This document shows, in pieces, positions 1 through 7,939 of a stretch of DNA of 64,000 nucleotides (positions are counted from its first letter, which is position 1; the number at the start of each line of letters is the position of its first letter). The position numbers were made by a program, and so were the translations under genes. Below the pieces are notes generated by a model, which saw only the letters and a program-made list of their open reading frames with translations, had not been told where the DNA came from and searched no databases. This DNA is from Flavihumibacter sp. UBA7668 (GTDB lineage: Bacteria; Bacteroidota; Bacteroidia; Chitinophagales; Chitinophagaceae), in assembly GCF_002483205.1 (NCBI RefSeq), contig NZ_DLHM01000007.1, positions 124,001 to 188,000 on the forward strand, read 5' to 3'.

Positions 1-1317
1 ACACCTTTTTATTCGCTTGAAAATATTCTTGCTGCCCTTAAGATCAAATCGCTCAATGCTATGCAGGAAGCCTCCATAGCAGCCAATCAGGAGCATGAAA
101 ATATTATCCTCTTGTCCGCTACGGGTTCCGGTAAAACCCTTGCCTTCCTGCTGCCCATCCTGAACCAGATCGATCCGCAGGCCAAAGGAACCCAGGTGCT
201 GATTATTGCCCCTTCCCGGGAGCTGGCCCTTCAGATAGAGGATGTGACCAAAAAAATGGGAACCGGACTGAAAATAACAGCCTGTTATGGCGGACATAAG
301 CGCGAAATCGAAGAGAATAACCTGCTGGAAGCACCCACCATCATTGTTGGCACCCCGGGTCGTTTGGGTGATCATATAAGAAGAGAAAATATCAATACGG
401 CCACCATTCATACCCTCGTGCTGGATGAATTTGATAAATCGGTGGAGTTTGGTTTTGAGGAAGAAATGTCTTTTGTGGTAGGCAGCATTCCGGCATTAAA
501 AAAACGCATCCTGGTTTCTGCAACAGAAGCCATGGAATTGCCCCGTTTTTTAAAGATGGCCAAACCGCATACCCTCAACTTTCTGACGGGGGAGCCTTCT
601 GAAGCGCTTGCGTTGAAACTGGTCAAAGCGCAGGAGGCAGATAAACTGGAATCGCTGTTCCGCCTGATTTGCGCTTTGGGTAATCGATCTACGATTGTTT
701 TTCTTAATCACCGCGATGCCGTGCAACGTACCAGTGAATACCTGAAAGACAAGGGGCTGATGAACGTATTTTACCATGGTGCCCTGGAACAGCCTGAACG
801 GGATGCCGCTTTATGCAAATTCAGAAACGGTACTTCCAATATATTGGTAACAACAGATCTGGCTTCACGCGGATTGGATATACCCAATATTCGCTACATC
901 ATCCACTACCATTTACCCTTAAGTGAAGAATCCTTTATTCACCGGAATGGTCGTACCGCACGGATGGAAGCCAGCGGAACTGCTATTTTACTGATGGGTC
1001 CGGGTGAATCCATCCCCGACTATATTGACCCTGCTACCGAATGGATGGAGCTGCCAACTACTGTGGAAGTTCCGGAAAAACCACAATGGGTGACCCTTCA
1101 TATTGCCGGCGGCAAAAAGAATAAAATCAATAAAATTGATATTGTTGGATTCCTTGCCCAGCAGGGCGAACTAAAAAAAGAAGATATCGGCCTGATTGAA
1201 GTGAAAGATTATTTTTCATTTGTAGCAATCAGAAAATCCAAAATGAGCCGCACCCTGCCCCTGATTGAAAAACAAAAAATTAAAGGACAGCGGGTTAAGA
1301 TTGAAATTGCGAAATAG
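1..1317 (+). CDS. DEAD-box RNA helicase, DbpA-like (5' end outside window)
   Basis: ATP-dependent RNA helicase; DbpA-type enzymes act on 23S rRNA during large-subunit assembly. The reading frame is open from base 1, and codons before the first ATG at 61 encode a Q-motif-like stretch (F..L...L), so the gene starts upstream of the window. Visible motifs in order are ATGSGKT (Walker A), PSRELA, TPGRL, DEFD (motif II), SAT, DLASRGLDIPN and HRNGRTAR. The last ~75 residues (VTLHIAGGKKNKI to the end) match the DbpA RNA-binding domain. Motif II reads DEFD rather than DEAD, which keeps the two catalytic acids. DbpA is the closest guess because of the C-terminal domain, but the missing N-terminus prevents a firm name. 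Confidence 0.9.
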   Translation, partial: TPFYSLENILAALKIKSLNAMQEASIAANQEHENIILLSATGSGKTLAFLLPILNQIDPQAKGTQVLIIAPSRELALQIEDVTKKMGTGLKITACYGGHKREIEENNLLEAPTIIVGTPGRLGDHIRRENINTATIHTLVLDEFDKSVEFGFEEEMSFVVGSIPALKKRILVSATEAMELPRFLKMAKPHTLNFLTGEPSEALALKLVKAQEADKLESLFRLICALGNRSTIVFLNHRDAVQRTSEYLKDKGLMNVFYHGALEQPERDAALCKFRNGTSNILVTTDLASRGLDIPNIRYIIHYHLPLSEESFIHRNGRTARMEASGTAILLMGPGESIPDYIDPATEWMELPTTVEVPEKPQWVTLHIAGGKKNKINKIDIVGFLAQQGELKKEDIGLIEVKDYFSFVAIRKSKMSRTLPLIEKQKIKGQRVKIEIAK

Positions 1318-1600
1318 GGGTACTCATTCCGTAAAATCCTTCTTATTGCATTTAACAGTTTTAATATACGAATAACTTCTTTCTGCATTTGTCCAGAAGT
1401 CCATTTGTCGCCTACAGCTTCAGTGCAATAAATGCACCTTTTCGTCCTCGTTATCAATCAATAATAACTATTTATAACAGGTCCAGCTGAATTGCGTTCG
1501 CAGACCAAGCATCAGTTTATTTAAGAAATCTGATAAATAGAATTAAGGCTAAAATTAATCAAGAAAAAACTACCCATATTAACGAACTCATTTTCTAACT

Positions 1601-2256
1601 ATGAACTATTTTAAACTTGGCTACTCCATTCAGAAAAAAGAGATTGGCACATTTCCACAAGTAAGCGAAGGTGAACTCTCCGTGGATACGGAAGATCCCA
1701 TGTTCATTGACAGATTTATTCACAAAAAAGCACCAACTGATGTGGTAGTTCCAACACTTAAATTAAATGCTCGTGCAAAAAAAAAGATTTGATATCTGCA
1801 AGTTTCCACGGTATGGCATTAAATCAATTAGTTAGTGCTCAAACATCTGATATTTTATTTTCCGGAAATACAGTTGGAATACAAAGCTTTGCAACCAGGC
1901 TGATTACAAAGAGTGACGAATATGTTTATCATATTATCCACCCCTATGAACCCGCATGGGATATAGTAGACGTTAATAAATCTGAGTTAATCCTTCAGGA
2001 TATCCCTTTCGGAACAACCGATGAACGAGTGTACCTCCCTACAATAGAAGCATTGATTGACGAGAGTGAAAAACTGAAGTATTTGCCCGAACCCAAAAAG
2101 ATAGTTTTTAGAAAAATCGAATTAAAACCATCTGTGCTTGATTTTTTTTATCTGCGATTTATCGAAAACAGAGGGCTAACTTTTTTTGTTTCTGAACAAA
2201 TAAGGGATAAAATGGTTGCAGCCGGGCTAACCGGATTTTCGATTACAGATGTCTGA
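1601..2256 (+). pseudogene. Imm11 (DUF1629)-like immunity protein, split by a frameshift
   Basis: Two abutting plus-strand reading frames look like one protein of about 218 residues. The first (1601-1792, 63 aa) supplies the N-terminus. The second (from 1786, -1 frame) continues with DLISASFHG, then a Y-rich central part, and ends with FVSEQIRDKMVAAGLTGF. That ending resembles Imm11/DUF1629 proteins, which often protect against polymorphic toxins in the cytoplasm. The break falls in a run of nine A at 1777-1785. It could be a real indel, a sequencing error, or a programmed -1 shift. No toxin gene is visible beside it, so it would be an orphan immunity gene. The family call is from memory of the pattern and is moderate. 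Confidence 0.55.
1780..1786 (+). other. A AAA AAG slippery heptamer at the frame break
   Basis: Read in the frame of the upstream ORF, the bases are A-AAA-AAG, followed by ATT and then TGA at 1790-1792. This is the same heptamer, in the same phase, as the E. coli dnaX -1 frameshift site. A -1 slip here continues into GAT TTG ATA and the rest of the Imm11-like protein. I saw no clear upstream Shine-Dalgarno or strong downstream hairpin, so programmed use is only a possibility. Confidence 0.4.
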
Positions 2257-2288
2257 GGTTTTCGGTATCATAGTAGTACTAATCTCCA

Positions 2289-2378
2289 ATTTACCATTCA
2301 TTCTCCATTGATCCTCCATTGATCTTCCATTCACGGATCGTTCTAAAACGGTAGATGAATGGTATATGAATGGTAAAT
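2289..2378. repeat. Intergenic repeat cluster with 13-bp inverted arms
   Basis: ATTTACCATTCAT at 2289-2301 is perfectly inverted as ATGAATGGTAAAT at 2366-2378. An extra partial copy, ATGAATGGTA, lies at 2355-2364. Between the arms are related short direct repeats (TCCATTGATC, TCCATTCAC). The cluster sits between the Imm11-like gene and the terminator of the nrd operon. No function is evident. Confidence 0.6.
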
Positions 2379-2420
2379 AAACGATAAGTAAGACCAGGAA
2401 ACCACAGGGATGGAGCCATA

Positions 2421-2448
2421 AAAAACGGCCCGAACTAGTCGGGCCGTT
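2421..2448 (-). terminator. Rho-independent terminator of nrdB-nrdA
   Basis: ACGGCCCGA (2425-2433) pairs with TCGGGCCGT (2439-2447) around a 5-base loop. Read on the minus strand, the hairpin is followed by a run of T (the A-run at 2421-2425). It lies about 45 bases beyond the nrdA stop codon. Confidence 0.85.
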
Positions 2449-2490
2449 GCTTTGTTGGGTTGGTTTTTCGAGTGTCCGGTACTAATCAAC

Positions 2491-4845
2491 TTATGAGCCG
2501 CAACTGATGCAGCCATCCTGCATCGTGCACACCGCACCCTCCTCAATAACTGTCTGTTCTACCACCGGTGTCATATTTTCGCCACCCTGCTTCTCTACAG
2601 TAAACTGAACCGCCTGTGCGGCAGCCTGCGTACGCAGGTAATACATACCGGTTTTTAAGCCTTTTTTCCAGCCATAAAAATGCATGGAAGTCAGTTTGGA
2701 CGCAGTTGGATTGCTTACAAATAAATTCAGGCTCTGACTCTGGCAGATATAAGCCCCGCGATCTGCCGCCATATCAATCAGGGTTCGTTGTTTGATTTCC
2801 CAAACCGTTTTATACAGCTCGCGGATCTCTTCCGGAATGCTGGTAATCTGCTGAATGGATCCATTAGCTGCAATGATCCGGTTCTTCATCTCATTATCCC
2901 ACAAACCAAGTGCTACCAGATCCTTTAACAGGTGTTTATTTACAATTACAAACTCACCACTCAATACCCGGCGACTGTAAATATTAGAGGTATAGGGCTC
3001 AAAACACTCATTGTTTCCGAGGATTTGAGACGTGGAAGCGGTTGGCATGGGAGCAACCAGCAAAGAATTGCGCACACCAAATTCCATTACTTCATTTCTC
3101 AGTGTCTCCCAGTCGTGTCTGCCAGACGGTTCTACCTTCCATAAGTCGAACTGGAATTTACCTTTCGATAAGGGCGATCCTGCAAAGGTTTCATAGGCAC
3201 CCTGGGATTTTGCCAGGTCCTTACTTGCCGTCATGGCAGCGAAATAAATGGTCTCGAAAATATTCCGGTTAAGGATGCCTGCCAGCTCAGATTCAAAGGG
3301 TAAACGCAGGAGGATGAATACATCCGCCAAACCCTGTACACCCAATCCAATGGGACGATGACGAAGGTTGGAACGCTCCGCTTCTTCAACCGGATAATAG
3401 TTAACATCGATTACCTTATTCAGGTTGAGGGTCACCTGATAGGTAACTTCATATAATTTCTCGAAATCAAATTTGCCTTCGTTTACAAATCTTGGTAATG
3501 CAAGGGAAGCCAGGTTACATACCGCTACCTCATTGGCATCGGTATATTCCATGATCTCCGTACACAGGTTGGAACTCTTAATGGTACCCAGGTTTTGCTG
3601 ATTGGATTTGCCATTCGCTGCATCCTTATACAACAGATAAGGGGTTCCAGTTTCAATTTGTGCATCCAATACCGCAAACCAAAGCTCCTGCGCCTTGATT
3701 GTTTTACGACCCCGGCCCTCTTTCTCATAGCGTTCATACAGAGCCACAAATTCATCTCCAAAACAATCCTGCAAACCAGGAGCTTCATTTGGACAGAACA
3801 GGGTCCAGTCGCCGTTGTCTTCCACTCTTTTCATGAAAAGATCCGGAATCCATAAGGCATAAAACAAATCGCGGGCTCTTAGTTCTTCCTTACCATGGTT
3901 TTTCCGAAGATCCAGAAAACCGAATACATCTGCATGCCAGGGTTCCAGATAGATAGCGAATGCTCCTTTTCTTTTTCCTCCACCCTGATCTACATAACGG
4001 GCAGTATCGTTGAAGACCCGTAACATGGGAATAATTCCATTGCTGGTTCCGTTGGTACCGCCAATATAACTACCGGTAGCACGAATATTATGAATAGCCA
4101 GGCCAATTCCACCGGCACTCTGTGAAATTTTAGCTGTTTGTTTTAAGGTATCATAGATGCCGTCGATACTGTCATCTTTCATGGTCAGTAGGAAGCAGCT
4201 TGATAATTGTGGCTTTGGTGTACCGGCATTAAACAAGGTAGGCGTTGCATGTGTAAACCAGCGCTCGCTCATCAGGTGATAGGTTTTAATCACCTGCTCC
4301 ATATCGCCCTTATGAATCCCGATTGCCACCCGCATATATAAATGCTGCGGACGCTCGGCAATCTTACCATTGATGCGCAACAGATAGGATTTCTCCAGGG
4401 TTTTGAATCCGAAATAATCGAATCCGAAATCGCGATCATAAATTATGGTACTATCCAGCAACTCAGCATTTTCGTCAATTACAGCCATTACATCATCAGC
4501 AATCAATGGCAGAATTTTTCCGGTTGCTGCATCTTTATAGTTATACAGTGCACGCATGGTGTCACTGAAGGATTTCTTCGTGTTTTTGTGAAGGTTACTC
4601 ACCGCAATCCGGGAAGCAAGCAGGGCGTAATCCGGGTGGCGGGTGGTAAGCGAAGCAGCCGTTTCAGCAGCCAGACTATCCAGCTCGGTGGTACTAACAC
4701 CATCATAAATTCCTTCAATCGTTTTTTTCGCGATATCGTGCACATCCACCAGCGAACTCAGTCCATAGGAGAGTTTTTGAATTCTGGCAGTGATTTTATC
4801 AAACTTTACCGATTCTTTCCGGCCATTTCTTTTTATAACAAACAT
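2491..4845 (-). CDS. nrdA: Class I ribonucleoside-diphosphate reductase, alpha subunit
   Basis: Reduces ribonucleoside diphosphates to deoxyribonucleotides together with NrdB. The protein is 784 aa. An N-terminal ATP-cone (FVIKRNGRKESVKFDKI) indicates allosteric control of overall activity. Catalytic residues are in place: C217 (SSCFLL) and C443 (VCNLAS) as the redox pair, and N426-C428-E430 (NLCTE), with C428 as the thiyl-radical site. The motif PTASTSQILGNNE is present, and the tail carries three cysteines (C-x6-C-x2-C) suited to re-reduction by thioredoxin or glutaredoxin. Numbering and motifs are closer to the eukaryote-type enzyme than to E. coli NrdA. It lies 21 bases downstream of nrdB, shares its riboswitch-controlled leader, and ends at a strong terminator. 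Confidence 0.97.
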   Translation of the reverse strand: MFVIKRNGRKESVKFDKITARIQKLSYGLSSLVDVHDIAKKTIEGIYDGVSTTELDSLAAETAASLTTRHPDYALLASRIAVSNLHKNTKKSFSDTMRALYNYKDAATGKILPLIADDVMAVIDENAELLDSTIIYDRDFGFDYFGFKTLEKSYLLRINGKIAERPQHLYMRVAIGIHKGDMEQVIKTYHLMSERWFTHATPTLFNAGTPKPQLSSCFLLTMKDDSIDGIYDTLKQTAKISQSAGGIGLAIHNIRATGSYIGGTNGTSNGIIPMLRVFNDTARYVDQGGGKRKGAFAIYLEPWHADVFGFLDLRKNHGKEELRARDLFYALWIPDLFMKRVEDNGDWTLFCPNEAPGLQDCFGDEFVALYERYEKEGRGRKTIKAQELWFAVLDAQIETGTPYLLYKDAANGKSNQQNLGTIKSSNLCTEIMEYTDANEVAVCNLASLALPRFVNEGKFDFEKLYEVTYQVTLNLNKVIDVNYYPVEEAERSNLRHRPIGLGVQGLADVFILLRLPFESELAGILNRNIFETIYFAAMTASKDLAKSQGAYETFAGSPLSKGKFQFDLWKVEPSGRHDWETLRNEVMEFGVRNSLLVAPMPTASTSQILGNNECFEPYTSNIYSRRVLSGEFVIVNKHLLKDLVALGLWDNEMKNRIIAANGSIQQITSIPEEIRELYKTVWEIKQRTLIDMAADRGAYICQSQSLNLFVSNPTASKLTSMHFYGWKKGLKTGMYYLRTQAAAQAVQFTVEKQGGENMTPVVEQTVIEEGAVCTMQDGCISCGS

Positions 4846-4866
4846 GGTTAAACGCTTTAATCAATT

Positions 4867-5832
4867 TTAAAAATCTTCATCCAGGGAGAAGGTTTGTCCG
4901 GCTGATCCGCCCATTACACCCGATTTCTGGTAATCGCCCACTCTTTTTTCAAAGAAATTGGTTTTACCCTGCAGGGAAATCATCTCCATAAAATCAAAGG
5001 GATTGGCCGTATTGAACATTTTAGGATAGCCCAGTTCTGCCAGCCAGCGGTCTGCAACAAATTCAATGTACTGCTGCATCAGGCGCGAATTCATCCCAAT
5101 AAGGTCAACCGGCAGGGCATCGGTAATAAATTCCTTCTCAATTTTAACCGCATCTCCGATAATGGCATAGACTTCTTCCTGGCTTAGTTTCTCAGAAAGC
5201 ATGCTGTACAAAAGACAGGCAAATTCGCAGTGCAGGCCTTCATCGCGACTGATCAGTTCATTGCTGAAGGTGAGTCCGGGCATAAGTCCGCGTTTTTTCA
5301 ACCAGAATATGGAGCAGAAACTACCACTGAAGAAAATACCTTCCACTGCAGCGAAAGCTACCAGGCGCTCGGCAAAGTTTCCGCTTTCAATCCAGCGAAG
5401 GGCCCATTCAGCTTTCTTGGTAACTGCAGGAACCGTATCGATGGCATGAAAGAGGCGGTCTTTTTCAGCCGGATCTTTCACATAGGTATCAATCAGCAGG
5501 GCATAGGTTTCGGAATGGATATTTTCCATCATTATCTGGAACCCATAAAAGCAACGGGCTTCCGGCAATTGCACTTCACTCATGAAGTTGACTGCCAGGT
5601 TTTCATTTACGATACCATCACTGGCGGCGAAAAAAGCCAGTACATGAGAAATAAAGTGACGCTCTCCGTCGTTTAAGTTAGACCAGTCGGCCAGGTCAGC
5701 ACTCAGATCAATCTCCTCTGCTGTCCAAAAGCTGGCTTCGTGCTTTTTATACATTTCCCAGATCTGGGGGTATTTTATCGGCAGGATCACAAACCGATCC
5801 TTGTTTTCCTTCAGCAACACTTCGTTTTGCAT
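4867..5832 (-). CDS. nrdB: Class I ribonucleoside-diphosphate reductase, beta subunit
   Basis: Radical-generating diiron subunit of the aerobic reductase. I take the ATG at 5832 (MQNEVLL, 321 aa) as the start; an in-frame ATG at 5886 would add 18 residues from the leader and does not look like family sequence. Counting from 5832, the metal ligands D72 (AASDGIVNENL), E103 and H106 and the radical tyrosine Y110 (ENIHSETY) are present, with later ligands in EGIFF and RDEGLHCEF. The C-terminus FSLDEDF matches the eukaryote-type tail that docks to the alpha subunit. The retained tyrosine argues for a class Ia/Ib-like radical rather than the Phe-containing class Ic form. Expression is probably repressed by cobalamin through the riboswitch just upstream. 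Confidence 0.96.
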   Translation of the reverse strand: MQNEVLLKENKDRFVILPIKYPQIWEMYKKHEASFWTAEEIDLSADLADWSNLNDGERHFISHVLAFFAASDGIVNENLAVNFMSEVQLPEARCFYGFQIMMENIHSETYALLIDTYVKDPAEKDRLFHAIDTVPAVTKKAEWALRWIESGNFAERLVAFAAVEGIFFSGSFCSIFWLKKRGLMPGLTFSNELISRDEGLHCEFACLLYSMLSEKLSQEEVYAIIGDAVKIEKEFITDALPVDLIGMNSRLMQQYIEFVADRWLAELGYPKMFNTANPFDFMEMISLQGKTNFFEKRVGDYQKSGVMGGSAGQTFSLDEDF

Positions 5833-5894
5833 GGTAGTATATTTAGATAGACGTATCAGTTTTCCGCGGTGCAAGGGCTGATACATCCAGGGCC

Positions 5895-6080
5895 TGCTTT
5901 AAAAAGCATTCCCGATGCGTGTTGCCAATGCTGGTACCTTACGCGGGAAGGTCCAAACAATACAGTTTACGGCAGGTATCTGGCTTTTCGCCCGAGGCGA
6001 ATTACAGTTGCCCGTCAGCCCGCGATTTACACGCGGTTCCCTATTAAGCAGCAAAAGCTGGCTTTTACTGCACCGAAAAT
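5895..6080 (-). promoter_or_regulatory. Cobalamin riboswitch in the nrdB-nrdA leader
   Basis: On the minus strand the conserved cobalamin-aptamer core can be read in order: AATAGGGAA, then CGTGTAAATCG, GGGCTGACGGGCAACTGTAA, a short hairpin (CGCCTCGGGCG), and AAGCCAGATACCTGCC. This matches the consensus blocks GGGAA, GTG-AA-TC, GC-G-CCCGCAACTGT and GCCAG-ACCTGCC. Downstream, a hairpin with arms ACCTT/AAGGT (about 5933-5954) could form the distal kissing stem. AGCATT (5932-5927) can pair with AATGCT (5910-5905), followed by T's, which is a weak terminator-like expression platform. Coenzyme B12 would be expected to switch off the B12-independent class I reductase. The outer limits are approximate. 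Confidence 0.9.
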
Positions 6081-6169
6081 GTACTGGAAAGAACTGGACA
6101 CGAAAGTAGGCCCTGTGTACTAAGATGGGACTGAATGTTTTTCACAGGGTGTGGAAACTATGCTGAAAC

Positions 6170-6645
6170 TCAGATGGAATGCAGGGTTAGCCAACTAATA
6201 ACCCATCGGTACAACAAAGTGGAGATGATAAAGCCCAGCACTACGGTTAATGAACCCATCCAGTCCAGAATTTTTGCATATACAACCATTGCCAGCATCA
6301 GGAAGGAGAGGAAATAAAGTGCAGAAATTACATGTTTACCGTATTCTATATGCTGCGGGCCACCAAATGGCCAGCTAAAGAGCGCTAAAATGGGCACCAG
6401 ATGAATTATGAATATTTTTTATATGGAAACAACTTTAGAATCATACAATTGACCCAGGGTAGCGAGATCGATGCTTTTACTCTTAGCAATGGCCGCCGAC
6501 TGCTCCTTTATGTCTATCCCAAAATTGGGTCCTGTGAAAAGCCCGCCGGCAGGAATCTGAAAGATATCATAGGATGGTAGCTTAACAATAAAGTAATGCC
6601 GTTCACTTACCCTTGCTTCCAGCTGCTTTGTGTAAATTGATGGCA
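6170..6645 (-). pseudogene. Broken membrane-protein gene, possibly DUF3667-like
   Basis: A minus-strand frame with coding-like composition runs from about 6645 to a TAA at 6419-6421 (…GQLYDSKVVSI) and then continues in the same frame for 82 codons to the stop at 6170-6172. The second part (…HLVPILALFSWPFGG…HVISALYFLSFLML…) contains two or three hydrophobic helices and recalls the C-terminal half of DUF3667 proteins. Because both parts share one frame and read naturally across the TAA, a single gene interrupted by a nonsense codon is likelier than two genes. Its N-terminus appears missing, since the region beyond 6648 is the start of the divergent transporter. A short functional protein from the GTG at 6397 remains possible. 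Confidence 0.4.
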
Positions 6646-6647
6646 GT

Positions 6648-7937
6648 ATGACAAATCGGCTTTTTCCGAAACAGGCAGGAAACCAGGGACAGCTGGCTGG
6701 TATCGTATTGGCTTCATTCGCCGCCTTTACCACTTATTTCTGCATGTATGGCTTTCGGAAATCGATCAGTGCCGGCACATTTGAAGGACTGACGGCTTTC
6801 GGGATCAGCTTTAAATCAGCCATCGTAATTGCTCAGGTGCTGGGCTATATGACTTCTAAATTTATCGGCATTCGATTTATTTCAGAAATCAATCCGGCCA
6901 AACGGGGATTTTATATATTGAGCCTGATAGGCGGAGCGCATTTTTGTTTGTTATTGATGGGATTGATTCCACTGCCTTATAATGTTTTCTTTTTATTTCT
7001 GAATGGCATGTGTTTGGGTTTAATATGGGGATTGGTTTTCAGTTTTATTGAAGGCAGAAAATACACGGATTTAATCGCCCTTATATTAAGCATCAATTTT
7101 ATTTTCAGTTCAGGCGTTGTGAAAACAGTTGGTCGAATCAGTATAGAATCCTGGAAGGTAGATGAATTGTATATGCCTTTTGTTACGGGATGCCTGTTTT
7201 TACCCTTATTATTTCTGGCCGTTTACCTGTTGAAAAAAATACCCGCACCCGGGGTGGAAGAAAAATTGGAACGGGGAGAGCGGACCCAACTAAACAAAGA
7301 GCAGCGACGTGAATTATTCAATTTGTTCCGACCGGGACTGATAGCCGTAATACTGATCAATTTGTTGCTAACTATATTACGAGATATCAAAGATAATTAT
7401 GCAGTTGAAATGTTGCAGGTACTGGATCCAGGTGCGCCCCCCGGCATTTTTGCGCAAATGGAAACCATTGCCTCCATTGCCGTGTTTTTTTTATTACTGA
7501 CCCTAACCGGTATCCATAACCATTTTAAAAGTTTATATCGCCAGCATCTGGTAATTGGCCTGGGTTTTATAACTATTTTGCTTTGTGCTTTTGGCATAAT
7601 GTATCAACTGGGTTCTCCCATTTTCTGGCTGGTTAGTTTTACGATCGGATTGTATTTAAGTTACAATGCACTCCAATGTCTTTTTCTGGAACGCTTTATT
7701 GCAGCATTTAAAATCAGAGGCAATATTGGTTTCTTTTTTTACCTGATGGATTCAGTGGGATACCTGGGTAGTTGTTTCCTCATTTTACACAAAGAATTAT
7801 TTAGTGCAGACACCAACTGGCTGCCCTATTTTATCCGGATTAGTTGGTTTTTTGGAATCAGTGGAGCAATACTGGTAGCTTATAGCTGGTATTATTTTGG
7901 CAAAAAATACAAATCACAACCTGTACTTACACTATAA
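6648..7937 (+). CDS. DUF5690-family MFS-like membrane transporter
   Basis: Integral membrane protein of 429 aa with about 12 hydrophobic segments, starting MTNRLFPKQAGNQG. It matches the Bacteroidota DUF5690 family, a distant major-facilitator relative. Tell-tale stretches are AAFTTYFCMYGFRKS near the first helix and LTILRDIKDNYAVEMLQ in the middle. The gene ends two bases before the ATG of an FAD oxidoreductase of the type seen in phosphonate gene neighbourhoods, so it probably imports an organophosphonate or a related amine; this is inference from context. The start overlaps, on the opposite strand, the edge of a decayed membrane-protein gene. Confidence 0.8.
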   Translation: MTNRLFPKQAGNQGQLAGIVLASFAAFTTYFCMYGFRKSISAGTFEGLTAFGISFKSAIVIAQVLGYMTSKFIGIRFISEINPAKRGFYILSLIGGAHFCLLLMGLIPLPYNVFFLFLNGMCLGLIWGLVFSFIEGRKYTDLIALILSINFIFSSGVVKTVGRISIESWKVDELYMPFVTGCLFLPLLFLAVYLLKKIPAPGVEEKLERGERTQLNKEQRRELFNLFRPGLIAVILINLLLTILRDIKDNYAVEMLQVLDPGAPPGIFAQMETIASIAVFFLLLTLTGIHNHFKSLYRQHLVIGLGFITILLCAFGIMYQLGSPIFWLVSFTIGLYLSYNALQCLFLERFIAAFKIRGNIGFFFYLMDSVGYLGSCFLILHKELFSADTNWLPYFIRISWFFGISGAILVAYSWYYFGKKYKSQPVLTL

Positions 7938-7939
7938 TT

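Noticed and set aside
1209..1457. 82-aa minus-strand frame after the helicase gene
   Set aside because: Its 3' half is antisense to the helicase C-terminal domain, and the rest has no recognisable motif; the 283-base gap 1318-1600 otherwise shows nothing.
4342..4851. 169-aa plus-strand frame opposite nrdA
   Set aside because: Entirely antisense to a strongly conserved gene and with no recognisable protein features; a shadow of nrdA codon bias.
5833..5886. N-terminal extension of NrdB from the ATG at 5886
   Set aside because: The 18 extra residues lie in the riboswitch-controlled leader and do not resemble NrdB; the ATG at 5832 gives normal length.
6083..6110. TACTTTCG as the -7 promoter box of the nrd leader
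   Set aside because: One mismatch to TAnnTTTG but no TTG-type -33 box at the right distance, so not supported.
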